Counted from the first letter of the stretch, positions 1 to 9,201 are shown. The stretch is 64,000 nt of DNA from Erwinia sp. SLM-02 (GCF_037450285.1 NZ_JAQISN010000004.1:124001-188000), one strand, 5' to 3'. Numbers and translations: made by a program. The notes: generated by a model from the sequence alone, not told the origin.

Positions 1-453
1 GCGATTATTTTCAGTGCCCATTTTCAGACCATCAACAACGCCGACCGGAACAGAATAACCGCCGGCAGTCACTGATTTAGCCTGACGCTCACCGTGTACA
101 GCACGCTGGTAGTCTTCAAAAAGAATATAATTAGCATCACCAGGCAGGCTGGGAACAGCGGCATTCAGATAGTCTTTATAACCGCTGCTGTTCACCAGCG
201 CATTAAAACCTTCTGTATCGGTATTAATCGCTTCCCATTCAGTACCGGTGACAACGTTATTAGTGATGGGAAGGTCGCTGCCGCCAATAAATACCGCGCC
301 ACCGCCAATATATTGGCCCTGAGCATCCTGGCTTAATGCCGGCTTATCTTTTACGGCGACAGAAGGGGGTGTGCCGGCCGCAAAAGCTGCACCGCTGAGG
401 CTGACGATGACAGAAACGGCCAACGTGCTCAGCTTGAAACTGGTTTTTTTCAT
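1..453 (-). CDS. Secreted protein of unknown function, N-terminal part only
   Basis: The reading frame opens with ATG at 453 and runs without a stop off the left edge, giving 151 residues. It begins with a classical Sec signal peptide: MKK, a hydrophobic core, then AAFAA|GT with likely cleavage near residue 26. The exported part is rich in Gly, Ala, Asn and Val and has no cysteine in the visible portion. I do not recognise the family. A secreted enzyme or the passenger of an autotransporter is possible, but nothing visible decides it. The gene is followed upstream by a long AT-rich gap that would hold its promoter. Confidence 0.7.
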   Translation of the reverse strand, partial: MKKTSFKLSTLAVSVIVSLSGAAFAAGTPPSVAVKDKPALSQDAQGQYIGGGAVFIGGSDLPITNNVVTGTEWEAINTDTEGFNALVNSSGYKDYLNAAVPSLPGDANYILFEDYQRAVHGERQAKSVTAGGYSVPVGVVDGLKMGTENNR

Positions 454-1315
454 CACTGCAATTCCTTTTATAATAAACAATTAAACAGTTCGCCTCACTG
501 GCTCCTGTTTTATATCATTAATTTCTAAACATAAAATCTCACGCCAGAAATAAGATAATTATCTCAGCGAAAAACTAAATCCAGAATTGTCTTAGAAGAA
601 ATAGAATTCCTGCAAATTATCCTCCTTGAAAATTAACTGAATATTATGAATCCTGTTGATTGCAGATAATGACTGTAAAGCAAAAAAAACTCATCAGCAT
701 GATAAATTAATCTTATTGATTTAATCAAAAAAATAAATGACAAAATTATGGTGATTTAACATATAGGATAAAAAAGGAAGATTGTCAGAGTTTGATACTA
801 AAAAAACGAATGCCGCGACATTTAATCTTCATACCTAAATTGGCTGTGCCGGGATTTCGTTTTCTTATGAGATTCCATCATTATGGGTGAGAGATCATTG
901 AAATTTGGTAACGGCAGGGAAATTAAGCGGTTTTAATTACCATTGGAGTATTGTCCTGTTTGGGCATGAAATTAAAAATACCAGAAATTATTCGCTCTCT
1001 GTTTTGAGGTTATTACATTTTTAATTTAGCCGTGACCTACTGCCCGTTTGTACAGGTTGATTGGGGTATTTCAGTCTTTCGAACTGATACTCAAGCACGA
1101 TCGTTATCAAATAAATTCTGTGCATATTATCTCCATTATCGATAATCGCTACGCCTGATGGCAGTGTATATGCCGGCTGAATTTTTTTTTAATCATTATT
1201 GAACGCGCCACGGGTGAGATCTATTTTCCGGATTAATCAGGTGGTGGGTAAACGGTTCTCTGTCGTATAAGCGTCACCTTCCGGCAATAAAAACGTCATT
1301 TCTGCCCGCCAGGAT
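454..1315. other. AT-rich intergenic region, 860 bp, no gene seen
   Basis: This stretch is clearly more AT-rich than the genes on either side. It contains no open frame with a ribosome binding site and no RNA gene I recognise. It should hold the promoter of the leftward secreted-protein gene and that of the rightward phosphoesterase gene, but no convincing -35/-10 pair stands out. It may be worn-down accessory DNA. Confidence 0.5.
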
Positions 1316-2332
1316 ATGACTTTAGTTTCTGTTGCCAGGATTTGCTGTCCGATGACCTGTAAAGCGTTACCTCACCCCCTTACTCAGCCGCAGCGGCTGG
1401 CGCTGGGCGAAGCCGGTATCCTGTACCAGCCCCCGGTTTTACGCTCTCCCGCCCCGACCGACACTATTCTGCGCTTTGGTCTGATTGCCGATCCGCAGTA
1501 TGCGGATGCCGATCCCGACCTGGAAAATAACCTCTATTACCGACACGGCCTGCGTAAGCTCTCCTCGGCAATCGACGCCTTGAATGAATTGCCGCTCGAC
1601 TTTGTTGCCACATTGGGCGATCTGGTCGATCGCCACTGGTCCGGCTACAGCGAGCTGCTGCCGCGCTATGACGCGCTGCGCCACCCGCATGCGGCGATCG
1701 TCGGCAATCACGATGCCCAGGTGATTTCCGATCGGCTTGCGGCGCAGACGCCGCCGCTGGGCCTGCCAAAAAGCTATTATCACTTCCGTCTCAGCGGCTA
1801 TCGTTTCCTGGTGATCGACGGTAATGACATCAGCCTCTACTGCAACGAAGGCAACGGCGACGACCTGGAGCAGGCACGCGCGCAGCTGGATGAACTGCTG
1901 GTGCAGCAGCAGCCGCAGGCACAGCGCTGGAACGGCGCGGTGGGCGATAAACAGCTGGCCTGGATTGAGCAGAATCTGCAGCAGGCGCAGGCGCTGGGGG
2001 AAACGGTGATCGTCTTTGGCCACTATCCGCTGGCACCGCTGAAAAAACACATTCTGTGGAACGGGGAAGCGGTGGCGGACCTGCTGTGCCGTTACCAGGT
2101 GCGCGCCTACTTTGCCGGCCATGACCACCGCGGCGGCTACTACCGGCGCGGAAATACGGATTTTATCACCCTCAAGGGGATGCTCGACGGACCGGATGAC
2201 GTCCCTTTTGCGGTCGCCGAACTGAGCGGAACGCGATTAACCATCACCGGTTTTGGCGGCGAAATCAGCCGGATCCTGCCAATAAACCACCGCGAGCCGT
2301 CACCGGAAGTGGATAGCGAGCGCAGCCTGTAA
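1316..2332 (+). CDS. Metallophosphoesterase, Mn-dependent ADP-ribose/CDP-alcohol diphosphatase type
   Basis: A calcineurin-like phosphoesterase with all metal-binding motifs in order: D59-x-Q61 (in FGLIADPQYAD), GDLVDRH near 100, GNHD near 127, GHYP and GHDH in the C-terminal half. Gln at the third position of the first motif, rather than His, and the phrase IADPQYAD are typical of the ADPRibase-Mn branch, which hydrolyses ADP-ribose, CDP-alcohols and related nucleotides. No signal peptide is evident, so the enzyme is probably cytoplasmic. The first 45 residues lie before the domain; the internal ATG at 1352 (residue 13) is an equally possible start. The gene stands alone, 56 bp upstream of dcm. 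The substrate is inferred. Confidence 0.8.
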   Translation: MTLVSVARICCPMTCKALPHPLTQPQRLALGEAGILYQPPVLRSPAPTDTILRFGLIADPQYADADPDLENNLYYRHGLRKLSSAIDALNELPLDFVATLGDLVDRHWSGYSELLPRYDALRHPHAAIVGNHDAQVISDRLAAQTPPLGLPKSYYHFRLSGYRFLVIDGNDISLYCNEGNGDDLEQARAQLDELLVQQQPQAQRWNGAVGDKQLAWIEQNLQQAQALGETVIVFGHYPLAPLKKHILWNGEAVADLLCRYQVRAYFAGHDHRGGYYRRGNTDFITLKGMLDGPDDVPFAVAELSGTRLTITGFGGEISRILPINHREPSPEVDSERSL

Positions 2333-2388
2333 AACCCGGGTCAATTATGTGATAGCCTGTCACGAAATTAATCCGGAATAATATCGTC

Positions 2389-3825
2389 ATGAAAGAATTA
2401 CCGCCCGCCGTGCAGCCGCTGATGGCCGGTTCCCGTGAAGGATTACAGGCCCGCCTCGCGGAGGATCTCGCACTGCTGCTGCGGGTGTTGGAAATTTACG
2501 ATCGACGGACCGTTGCCGAGCGCCTGCAGTCGGTCGGTGGCGACGGCTGGACGCGCGAGTCGGTGATCCGCCGGGCGAGCGGTAAATCCGTGCTGGCCCC
2601 TCTGACTCCGGCTGAGACCCAGGCGCTGGAAGCGATGCTCCCGTTGCCCCCGGCGCATCATCCCCACTATCCGTTCCGTTTTATCGATCTTTTCGCGGGG
2701 ATTGGCGGCATTCGCAGCGGCTTTGAAGCGATTGGCGGCCAGTGCGTGTTTACCAGCGAATGGAATCCTCATGCGGTCAGAACCTACCGGGCTAACTGGT
2801 ATAACGATGAAACCGCTCATACCTTTAATACCGATATCCGCAGGGTAACGCTCAGCGATAAATCCGAGGTGGCCGAAGCGGATGCCTATGCCCATATCGA
2901 TCGGCAGATCCCCCAGCACGACGTGCTGTTAGCGGGCTTCCCCTGCCAGCCCTTCAGCCTGGCGGGCGTCAGCAAGAAGAACTCTCTCGGTCGGGCGCAC
3001 GGCTTTGAATGTGATACCCAGGGCACGCTGTTCTTTGACGTAGCGCGGATTATCACCGTCAAAAAGCCGGCTATCTTCGTGCTGGAGAACGTAAAAAACC
3101 TGAAAAGCCACGATAAAGGCAAAACGTTCCGGATAATTATGCAAACGCTGGATGAGCTGGGCTACGACGTGGCCGATGCGGATATCAACGGCGCGGGCGA
3201 TCCCAAAATTATCGACGGCAAACATTTTCTGCCGCAGCACCGCGAGCGTATCGTGCTGGTGGGTTTTCGTCGCGATCTTGAACTGGCGAAGAATTTTACC
3301 TTGCGTGATATTGCGAAGTTCTATCCGCCGCAGCGCCCGGCCTTTGCCGATCTGCTGGATAAACAGGTTGAGAGCAAATATATCCTGACGGTAAAGCTGT
3401 GGGAGTACCTCTACAACTACGCCAGGAAGCACCAGGCAAAAGGTAACGGATTTGGCTACGGGCTGGTGTCACCGGCCGATCGCCAGGTGGTGTCGCGCAC
3501 CCTTTCCGCACGCTATCACAAGGACGGTTCCGAGATCCTTGTCGACCGGGGATGGGACAAGGCGCTGGGGGAGAAAACCTTCCACGATGAGGCCAATCTT
3601 GAGCATCGCCCGCGCAGGCTGACGCCGCGTGAATGCGCCCGCCTGATGGGCTTTGAAAAACCGGGCGAGAAGGCGTTCCGTATCCCGGTGTCGGATACCC
3701 AGTCCTACCGTCAGTTTGGTAATTCGGTGGTGGTGCCCGCTTTTGCTGCCGTCGCCCGGCTGCTGGAGCCGGTGATTTTACAAGCGGTGAAGAAAACCCG
3801 GAAAGCGGCGAAAACGGCAGGCTGA
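2389..3825 (+). CDS. dcm: DNA (cytosine-5) methyltransferase Dcm
   Basis: 478 residues, against 472 for E. coli Dcm, and matching it closely across the whole length, including the C-terminal target-recognition region. The SAM-binding motif RFIDLFAGIGGIRSGFE, the catalytic PCQPF loop (Cys186) and the ENV motif (Glu233) are intact. By homology it methylates the inner cytosine of CCWGG. The first 85 residues are the variable region that in Dcm precedes the catalytic domain. In E. coli, vsr (very short patch repair endonuclease) overlaps the 3' end of dcm; here the next gene is convergent and no vsr frame is present. No cognate restriction enzyme is nearby, so it is an orphan methylase. Confidence 0.95.
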   Translation: MKELPPAVQPLMAGSREGLQARLAEDLALLLRVLEIYDRRTVAERLQSVGGDGWTRESVIRRASGKSVLAPLTPAETQALEAMLPLPPAHHPHYPFRFIDLFAGIGGIRSGFEAIGGQCVFTSEWNPHAVRTYRANWYNDETAHTFNTDIRRVTLSDKSEVAEADAYAHIDRQIPQHDVLLAGFPCQPFSLAGVSKKNSLGRAHGFECDTQGTLFFDVARIITVKKPAIFVLENVKNLKSHDKGKTFRIIMQTLDELGYDVADADINGAGDPKIIDGKHFLPQHRERIVLVGFRRDLELAKNFTLRDIAKFYPPQRPAFADLLDKQVESKYILTVKLWEYLYNYARKHQAKGNGFGYGLVSPADRQVVSRTLSARYHKDGSEILVDRGWDKALGEKTFHDEANLEHRPRRLTPRECARLMGFEKPGEKAFRIPVSDTQSYRQFGNSVVVPAFAAVARLLEPVILQAVKKTRKAAKTAG

Positions 3826-3844
3826 CAGGGCCGTAAAGCGGAGC

Positions 3845-3870
3845 GTCGTCCCCTTTCCGACAGGGACGAC
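3845..3870. terminator. Inverted repeat between convergent genes
   Basis: GTCGTCCC and GGGACGAC form an 8-bp stem with a 10-nt loop between the convergent dcm and monooxygenase genes. There is no clear T tract, so its role as a terminator is only suggested by its position. Confidence 0.35.
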
Positions 3871-3892
3871 CCCCTCAACCGTTACGTTAACG

Positions 3893-5188
3893 CTATTCCT
3901 TCCGCTGAGACGGTGCCTGCCGCCAGTCGAGATAATGACGCTGGATAGCGATCTGATCGGCGATGTATTTCGCATCGTGCCAGACGCCCCAGATAAATGA
4001 TGAACCACGGCGTGACTGCCACGGTAAACCCAGAAAATAGACCCCTGGCTCCGATGATACGCCGCGCTGGTGCTGGGGTTTACCCTGCGCATCGAAAGCG
4101 CTGACGTTCAGCCAGCGATAGTCGGCGGTAAAGCCGGTCGCCCAGATAATCGTGGTGATGTTCTTCCCGGCGAGATCGAGCTGCAGCTCCGGTCGGGTCA
4201 TACAGGCAGGTGCGGGGCGAATATTCCGGGCCTGCGGCTCCTCCGGCAGATCCTCACCGTTGCGGGCAACCCATTCATCGGCGGCATCCAGCAGCGACAG
4301 ATAGTTTTCATCCCCGCGGATAATGTTCTGCGCCAGATCGTTTTCAAACTCCGCGATGCCGTTAGCAAAACGCTTAGTACGACCAACCAGCCTGACGCCC
4401 TCTTCCGCCAGCTTGCGAAAATCGACCGTATGGCCGCCGTTGGCACCGCTGACGGCGATCGTCACGTGCTCTTTCCCCGGTTCCGTCGCCGCTTTGTCCC
4501 ACAGACCCAGCACGCCTAACCACCAGCAGAAATCGCGTCCGCGGTAGCTGCGGGGTGGACGGTCATGGGGACCAACGGAGAGATACACCTCTTTACCGGC
4601 GCGATTCAGCTCTTCCGCAATCTGCACGCCGGAGGAACCTGCGCCGACGATCATCACGGCGCCGGCGGGGAGCTGGGCGGGATTGCGGTAATGTGCCGAA
4701 TGCATCTGCGTCAGTTCCGGGGACTGCGGGGCGATAGCGGGGATCGCCGGGCACTGAAAAGGGCCGGTCGCCACGACCAGATGGCGGGCTTCAAAAACGC
4801 CTGCGGATGTCTCTACCCTAAAGCCGGGTCTGCCGCTGTTACGATCGACCCGCCTGACCTCAACGCCGGTGCGAATCGGGGCATTAAAGCGGCTGGCGTA
4901 GGCCACCATATAGTCGGCAACGCGTTCTTTCGGTACAAAGCTCTCAGGATCGGCTTCCGGGAATGCCATGCCGGGAAAGCGGTCGTGCCAGGCGGGGCCG
5001 TTTGCTACCAGTGAATCCCACCGCCCGGTACGCCAGGCTTCCGCAATACGATTTTTTTCTAACACGATGTGGGGGATATCCAGCCGCGTCAGGTGTTCGC
5101 TCATCGCCACGCCTGCCTGACCGGCACCGACAATCAGCGTATCGATTTGGGTGATTTCTGGTGACATATCTGTTTCCTCAGGGCTCAT
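3893..5188 (-). CDS. Flavin-containing monooxygenase-like NAD(P)/FAD oxidoreductase
   Basis: 431 residues with two Rossmann motifs: GAGQAG at 21-26 for FAD and GAGSSG at 182-187 for NADPH, plus the ATG motifs (VVATGPF, IIWATGF) of group B flavin monooxygenases. Such enzymes oxygenate soft nucleophiles or ketones in the cytoplasm; the substrate cannot be read from the sequence. The ATG at 5167 (residue 8, MSPEITQ) is an alternative start. It is transcribed away from the permease operon that begins at 5494, with about 300 bp between them, so the two could share a control region. A link to the same catabolic pathway is inference only. Confidence 0.82.
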   Translation of the reverse strand: MSPEETDMSPEITQIDTLIVGAGQAGVAMSEHLTRLDIPHIVLEKNRIAEAWRTGRWDSLVANGPAWHDRFPGMAFPEADPESFVPKERVADYMVAYASRFNAPIRTGVEVRRVDRNSGRPGFRVETSAGVFEARHLVVATGPFQCPAIPAIAPQSPELTQMHSAHYRNPAQLPAGAVMIVGAGSSGVQIAEELNRAGKEVYLSVGPHDRPPRSYRGRDFCWWLGVLGLWDKAATEPGKEHVTIAVSGANGGHTVDFRKLAEEGVRLVGRTKRFANGIAEFENDLAQNIIRGDENYLSLLDAADEWVARNGEDLPEEPQARNIRPAPACMTRPELQLDLAGKNITTIIWATGFTADYRWLNVSAFDAQGKPQHQRGVSSEPGVYFLGLPWQSRRGSSFIWGVWHDAKYIADQIAIQRHYLDWRQAPSQRKE

Positions 5189-5493
5189 AGAATCGTCAGA
5201 GTCAGCCTAGGGAGCGAATCAGATACGGTAAAATATTATTAAGTTCGTTATTGACGATAAATTAACGATGCAGACGGTCTGGGGGGCCTTTCTGTTTCCC
5301 GATGTTATGTGGCCCTCATTTGTTGCATTTTCGTTAAATCCCTACTGGCTTGTCCTGCCAAGTTTTTTCATTCTCTCTGAGCATAAACATACTAATTTAC
5401 CCGTCGGAAAAAGAGTGCGCATTATCGCCTCATTAAAAAAACGATGCGTCGACGCCTCGAAACCCCCTGCAATTTCTGACTTTGGAGCCTGCC
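5189..5493. other. Divergent control region
   Basis: About 300 bp between the leftward monooxygenase and the rightward permease operon. It is AT-rich near the monooxygenase start and must hold both promoters. A small open frame crosses it, but it has no ribosome binding site and overlaps the permease start. I saw no clear operator. Confidence 0.4.
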
Positions 5494-6903
5494 ATGTCGC
5501 CAACAGAAACATCGCCCCCGCTGATTGAGAAACACACCATAGGCTATATTCCCCCGGCCGATCGTCACGGTAAAACCCGCGATCTGTTTACGTTGTGGTT
5601 CGGCGGGAATATTGCCCCTTTGCCTATCGTGACCGGTGCGTTAGGCGTTCAGCTTTTTCATCTGAATTTACTGTGGGGAGTCATTGCCATCCTGGTCGGG
5701 CACCTGGCCGGTGGCGCGCTGATGGCGCTGCACTCTGCGCAGGGGCCGCAGATGGGGATCCCGCAAATGATTCAGAGCCGTGCCCAGTTTGGCTCACTGG
5801 GTTCGCTGCTGGTGGTGGCCATTGCCGGGGTGATGTACGTGGGTTTTTTTACCTCGAACATCGTGCTGGCGGGTGAATCACTGCACGGTATTGTGCCCGG
5901 CATCCCGCTGCCGGTGGGCATTGTTATCGGTGCCGTGGGGTCCGGGATTATCGGGATTATCGGCTACCGGTTTATTCACGTGCTGAACCGTATCGGAACC
6001 TGGGTGCTGGGCATCGGCATCGTGCTGGGTTTTGGCTATATCTTTACGCACATTCACACGGCGGATTTCCTGACCCGCGGTGGGTTCTCCCTTTACGGCT
6101 GGCTGGCAACGGTATCGCTGGCGGCGCTGTGGCAGATCGCTTTTGCCCCTTATGTTTCTGATTATTCGCGCTATCTGCCGGAAAATGTTTCCGTCGCCGG
6201 TACCTTCTGGACCACCTATCTGGGGTCCACGCTGGGTTCCAGCCTGTCGTTTATTTTTGGTGCCGTAGCGGTGCTGGCCACCCCGTCCGGGCTGCAAACC
6301 ATGGAGGCCGTCAGGATTGCCACCGGGGCCATCGGTCCGCTGATGCTGGTACTGTTTATGCTGAGCGTGATCAGCCACAACGCGCTTAACCTGTATGGGG
6401 CCGTGATGTCGTTAATCACCCTGGTACAGACCTTTTTCTGGCGCTGGATCCCCGGCAGCAAAAGCCGGTCGGTGCTGTCGGTCATCGCACTAATCCTTTG
6501 CAGCGTGGCGGCCATCTTCGCCTCGGCGGATTTTATCAGCCACTTTATCGATCTGGTGCTGGCGCTGCTGGTGGTGCTGGTTCCCTGGACGGCGATTAAT
6601 CTGATCGACTTTTACGCTATCCACAGAGGTCATTACGATATCAGTTCAATCTTTAAGGTGGATGGCGGGATCTATGGCCGCTATAACCCACAGGCGCTGC
6701 TGGCCTACGGCATTGGCATTGTGGTGCAGATCCCCTTTATGAACACCCCGCTCTACGTCGGCCCCGTTTCCGCCTGGATTAACGGTGCCGACCTCTCCTG
6801 GCTGGTTGGCCTGGCCGTCACTTCGCCGCTGTATTACTGGCTGGCCAGCCGCGACAGCGCCTACCGCCGCAGGCAGCAGAACTACGCTCACCCTGCTGGT
6901 TAA
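5494..6903 (+). CDS. NCS1-family nucleobase/cytosine-type permease
   Basis: 469 residues from the ATG at 5494, which is preceded by GGAG 6 bases upstream; an in-frame TTG at 5482 lies inside that ribosome binding site and is rejected. The protein is almost entirely transmembrane, about 12 helices. Its N-terminal segment (FTLWFGGNIAPLPIVTGALG) is the hallmark of purine/cytosine permeases of the NCS1 family, which import nucleobases, allantoin, hydantoins or related compounds with H+ or Na+. It is the first gene of an operon with a Rid protein, a DUF1028 protein and an M20 deacylase, so the imported compound is probably a nitrogen source. Its identity is unknown. Confidence 0.88.
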   Translation: MSPTETSPPLIEKHTIGYIPPADRHGKTRDLFTLWFGGNIAPLPIVTGALGVQLFHLNLLWGVIAILVGHLAGGALMALHSAQGPQMGIPQMIQSRAQFGSLGSLLVVAIAGVMYVGFFTSNIVLAGESLHGIVPGIPLPVGIVIGAVGSGIIGIIGYRFIHVLNRIGTWVLGIGIVLGFGYIFTHIHTADFLTRGGFSLYGWLATVSLAALWQIAFAPYVSDYSRYLPENVSVAGTFWTTYLGSTLGSSLSFIFGAVAVLATPSGLQTMEAVRIATGAIGPLMLVLFMLSVISHNALNLYGAVMSLITLVQTFFWRWIPGSKSRSVLSVIALILCSVAAIFASADFISHFIDLVLALLVVLVPWTAINLIDFYAIHRGHYDISSIFKVDGGIYGRYNPQALLAYGIGIVVQIPFMNTPLYVGPVSAWINGADLSWLVGLAVTSPLYYWLASRDSAYRRRQQNYAHPAG

Positions 6904-6960
6904 CCTATTCCACCGGCCGTCCTGCACGGCCTTCTTAACCCGTTTTACAGGAGTCGTTTG

Positions 6961-7389
6961 ATGAACAAACCTACGCATACCCGCATCCGCATGTTTAATA
7001 CCAAAGCCACCTACCCAAACCAGAGCCTGGATAACGATCTGTGCCAGGCGGTACGGGCGGGCAATACCGTTTACGTTCGTGGCCAGGTGGGTACCGACTT
7101 TACCGGTAAACTGGTGGGGCTGGGCGATCCGCGTGCGCAGGCGGAACAGGCAATGAAAAATGTGCAGCAGCTGCTGGAAGAAGCGGGCAGCCATCTTTCG
7201 CATATCGTTAAAACCACCACCTATCTTACCGATCCCCGCTATCGCGAGCCGGTCTACCAGGAGGTGGGAAAGTGGCTCAAGGGGGTGTTCCCTATTTCGA
7301 CCGGGCTGGTGGTATCGGCACTGGCGCAGCCGCAGTGGCTGATGGAAATCGACGTGATTGCCGTTATTCCGGATGAGGAGGCGCTGTGA
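6961..7389 (+). CDS. Rid family protein (YjgF/YER057c/UK114) lacking the catalytic Arg
   Basis: 142 residues from ATG 6961, with AGGAG 7-11 bases upstream. The fold-defining segments VYVRGQVGTDFTGKLVGLGDPRAQAEQAMKNV and HIVKTTTYLTDPRY are clear. RidA enzymes that deaminate 2-aminoacrylate have a conserved Arg (Arg105 in RidA) near the C-terminus in a PxR context; here the equivalent is Ser113 (FPISTGLVV). The protein therefore probably belongs to a Rid subgroup with another activity, such as hydrolysis of an intermediate made in this operon. It sits between the permease and the DUF1028 gene, whose start overlaps its stop codon. Confidence 0.88.
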   Translation: MNKPTHTRIRMFNTKATYPNQSLDNDLCQAVRAGNTVYVRGQVGTDFTGKLVGLGDPRAQAEQAMKNVQQLLEEAGSHLSHIVKTTTYLTDPRYREPVYQEVGKWLKGVFPISTGLVVSALAQPQWLMEIDVIAVIPDEEAL

Positions 7390-8060
7390 CCTTTTCAATT
7401 GCCGCCCGCTGTGAAGAAACCGGGCAGTTTGGCGTTGCCGTCAGCTCCTCCAGTATGGCCGTGGGCGCGCGCTGCCCGTGGGTGCTGAGCGGCGTAGGCG
7501 CGGTATCCAGCCAGAACATCACCCTGCCGGCGCTCGGACCGGAAATTCTCGCCGCATTACACCAGGGTGCCAGCGTACAGGGCGCGTTAGACGCCGCCCT
7601 TGCCCGCGATGAACATGCCCAGTATCGCCAGGTCACGGTGATTGGCGCTGAAGGGCGAACCGCCGTTTTCAGCGGCAGCCGGACGCTGGGGTTACATCAT
7701 GCCGTTCAGGGTGAGCAGTGTGTGGCGGCCGGGAATATGCTGGCCGGAAAGAAGGTGATTGTCGCCATGGTCAGCGCCTTTGAGCAGGAACGGGGTGCGC
7801 TGGCGCAGCGTTTGATTGCCGCTATGGAAGCAGGGCTTGCCGAGGGGGGCGAAGCCGGGCCGGTTCACTCTGCCGCGCTGAAAGTGGTGGGCAATCACAG
7901 CTGGCCGCTGGTCGACCTGCGGGTTGACTGGGCGGACGAGGCACCTGTCGCCCGGCTGGCCGCACTCTGGCAGGCCTGGGAACCGCAGGCGCAGGACTAT
8001 CTGACGCGGGCGCTGGACCCACGACGTGCGCCCGGCTATGGAGTACCCGGCGATGAGTAG
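7386..8060 (+). CDS. DUF1028 family protein (Ntn-hydrolase-like fold)
   Basis: 224 residues starting at GTG 7386, which overlaps the TGA of the Rid gene (GTGA), so the two are translationally coupled. The N-terminus TFSIAARCEETGQFGVAVSSSSMAVGARCPW and the GVGAVSSQN segment are typical of DUF1028, a family predicted to have an N-terminal-nucleophile hydrolase fold and often found beside Rid proteins and amidohydrolases. No biochemical role is established to my knowledge. In this operon an amide-bond hydrolase acting between the permease and the M20 deacylase is a reasonable guess. A proposed N-terminal nucleophile would be Thr2 after Met removal. Confidence 0.85.
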   Translation: MTFSIAARCEETGQFGVAVSSSSMAVGARCPWVLSGVGAVSSQNITLPALGPEILAALHQGASVQGALDAALARDEHAQYRQVTVIGAEGRTAVFSGSRTLGLHHAVQGEQCVAAGNMLAGKKVIVAMVSAFEQERGALAQRLIAAMEAGLAEGGEAGPVHSAALKVVGNHSWPLVDLRVDWADEAPVARLAALWQAWEPQAQDYLTRALDPRRAPGYGVPGDE

Positions 8061-9201
8061 CCCGGTGCGCGATCTGTTGGCGAAGCTGCTGGCGTTTGAT
8101 ACCACCAGCCGCGAATCGAATCTTGCCCTGATCCACTTTATTCAGGGCTGGCTGGCTGAACACGGCGTAACGGCGAGGCTGCTGCATAACGACAGCGGTA
8201 GTAAGGCGAATCTGTACGCGCGTATCGGGCCTGAGGGGGCGGGGGGTGTGATGCTCTCGGGTCATACTGACGTTGTGCCCGTCGATGGCCAGGCGTGGAG
8301 CGTACCGCCGTTTGCACTCACGGAACGGCACGGCCGCTACTACGGACGCGGCAGCACGGATATGAAAGGCTTTCTGGCCTGCGTGCTGGCCGCCGTGCCG
8401 GAATTCGTGGCCAGGCCGCTGCGCCAGCCCCTGCATCTGGCGTTCTCCTACGATGAGGAGGTCGGCTGCCTGGGCGTGCGCAGCCTGACGGACCTGCTGG
8501 CCGATGCGGTGGATAAACCGGCGCTGTGCATTATCGGCGAACCCACGGAAATGCGGCCGGTTTACGGGCATAAGGGCAAAGTGGCGATGCGCTGTGACGT
8601 GCGCGGCCACGCCTGCCACTCCGCCTATGCGCCGCAGGGGGTAAACGCAATTGAGTACGCCAGCAGGTTGATTGCCCGGCTGATGGATGAAGGTGAACGG
8701 CTGGCCGAGGTGCAGGACAGCCGCTTCGATCCGGCGTTCAGTACGCTGCAGGTTGGGACCATCTCCGGCGGAGCCGCGTTGAATATCGTGCCGCAGTCCT
8801 GCCAGTTTGACTTTGAGATCCGCCACCTGCCCGATGCGCCGGCCGACGCGGTGATTGACCGCATCAGGCAGTATGCCCTGCAGGCGTTATTACCCACCAT
8901 GAGGCAAAAATCCGACGACTGCAGCGTGACGTTTCAGCCGCTCAGCCGGTATCCCGGTCTGTTGACCGACCCGCATTCGGCCCCCGCCCGCCTGCTGGCC
9001 GAGTGGAGTGGCAGCGATTGCTTTACCACCGTTGCCTTTGGCACCGAGGGGGGCTTATTTCACGAGGCGGGGATCACCACGCTGGTCTGCGGCCCCGGCA
9101 GTATGGAACAGGGGCATAAAGCGGATGAGTACGTCAGCGTGGCCCAGCTTGAGTCCTGCATGAATATGCTGGGGAATCTAACCCGGTGGCTGCGCGCCTG
9201 A
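8053..9201 (+). CDS. M20 family metallodeacylase, ArgE-like
   Basis: 382 residues from ATG 8053, which overlaps the end of the DUF1028 gene (ATGAGTAG); in-frame upstream starts at 8026 and 8038 lie inside that gene and are less likely. The di-zinc motifs of the M20/ArgE family are present: H71 and D73 in SGHTDVVPVDG, D in GRGSTDMKGF, the catalytic pair E135-E136 in YDEEVGCLG, GEPT, and GTEGGLFHEAG near the C-terminus. It should hydrolyse an N-acyl amino acid or carbamoyl-type amide. Its place at the end of the permease-Rid-DUF1028 operon suggests a catabolic deacylase rather than the biosynthetic acetylornithine deacetylase, although overall similarity to ArgE is high. Confidence 0.85.
   Translation: MSSPVRDLLAKLLAFDTTSRESNLALIHFIQGWLAEHGVTARLLHNDSGSKANLYARIGPEGAGGVMLSGHTDVVPVDGQAWSVPPFALTERHGRYYGRGSTDMKGFLACVLAAVPEFVARPLRQPLHLAFSYDEEVGCLGVRSLTDLLADAVDKPALCIIGEPTEMRPVYGHKGKVAMRCDVRGHACHSAYAPQGVNAIEYASRLIARLMDEGERLAEVQDSRFDPAFSTLQVGTISGGAALNIVPQSCQFDFEIRHLPDAPADAVIDRIRQYALQALLPTMRQKSDDCSVTFQPLSRYPGLLTDPHSAPARLLAEWSGSDCFTTVAFGTEGGLFHEAGITTLVCGPGSMEQGHKADEYVSVAQLESCMNMLGNLTRWLRA

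Noticed and set aside
5268..5528. Open frame across the monooxygenase/permease gap
   Set aside because: No ribosome binding site, overlaps the permease start, no family resemblance.
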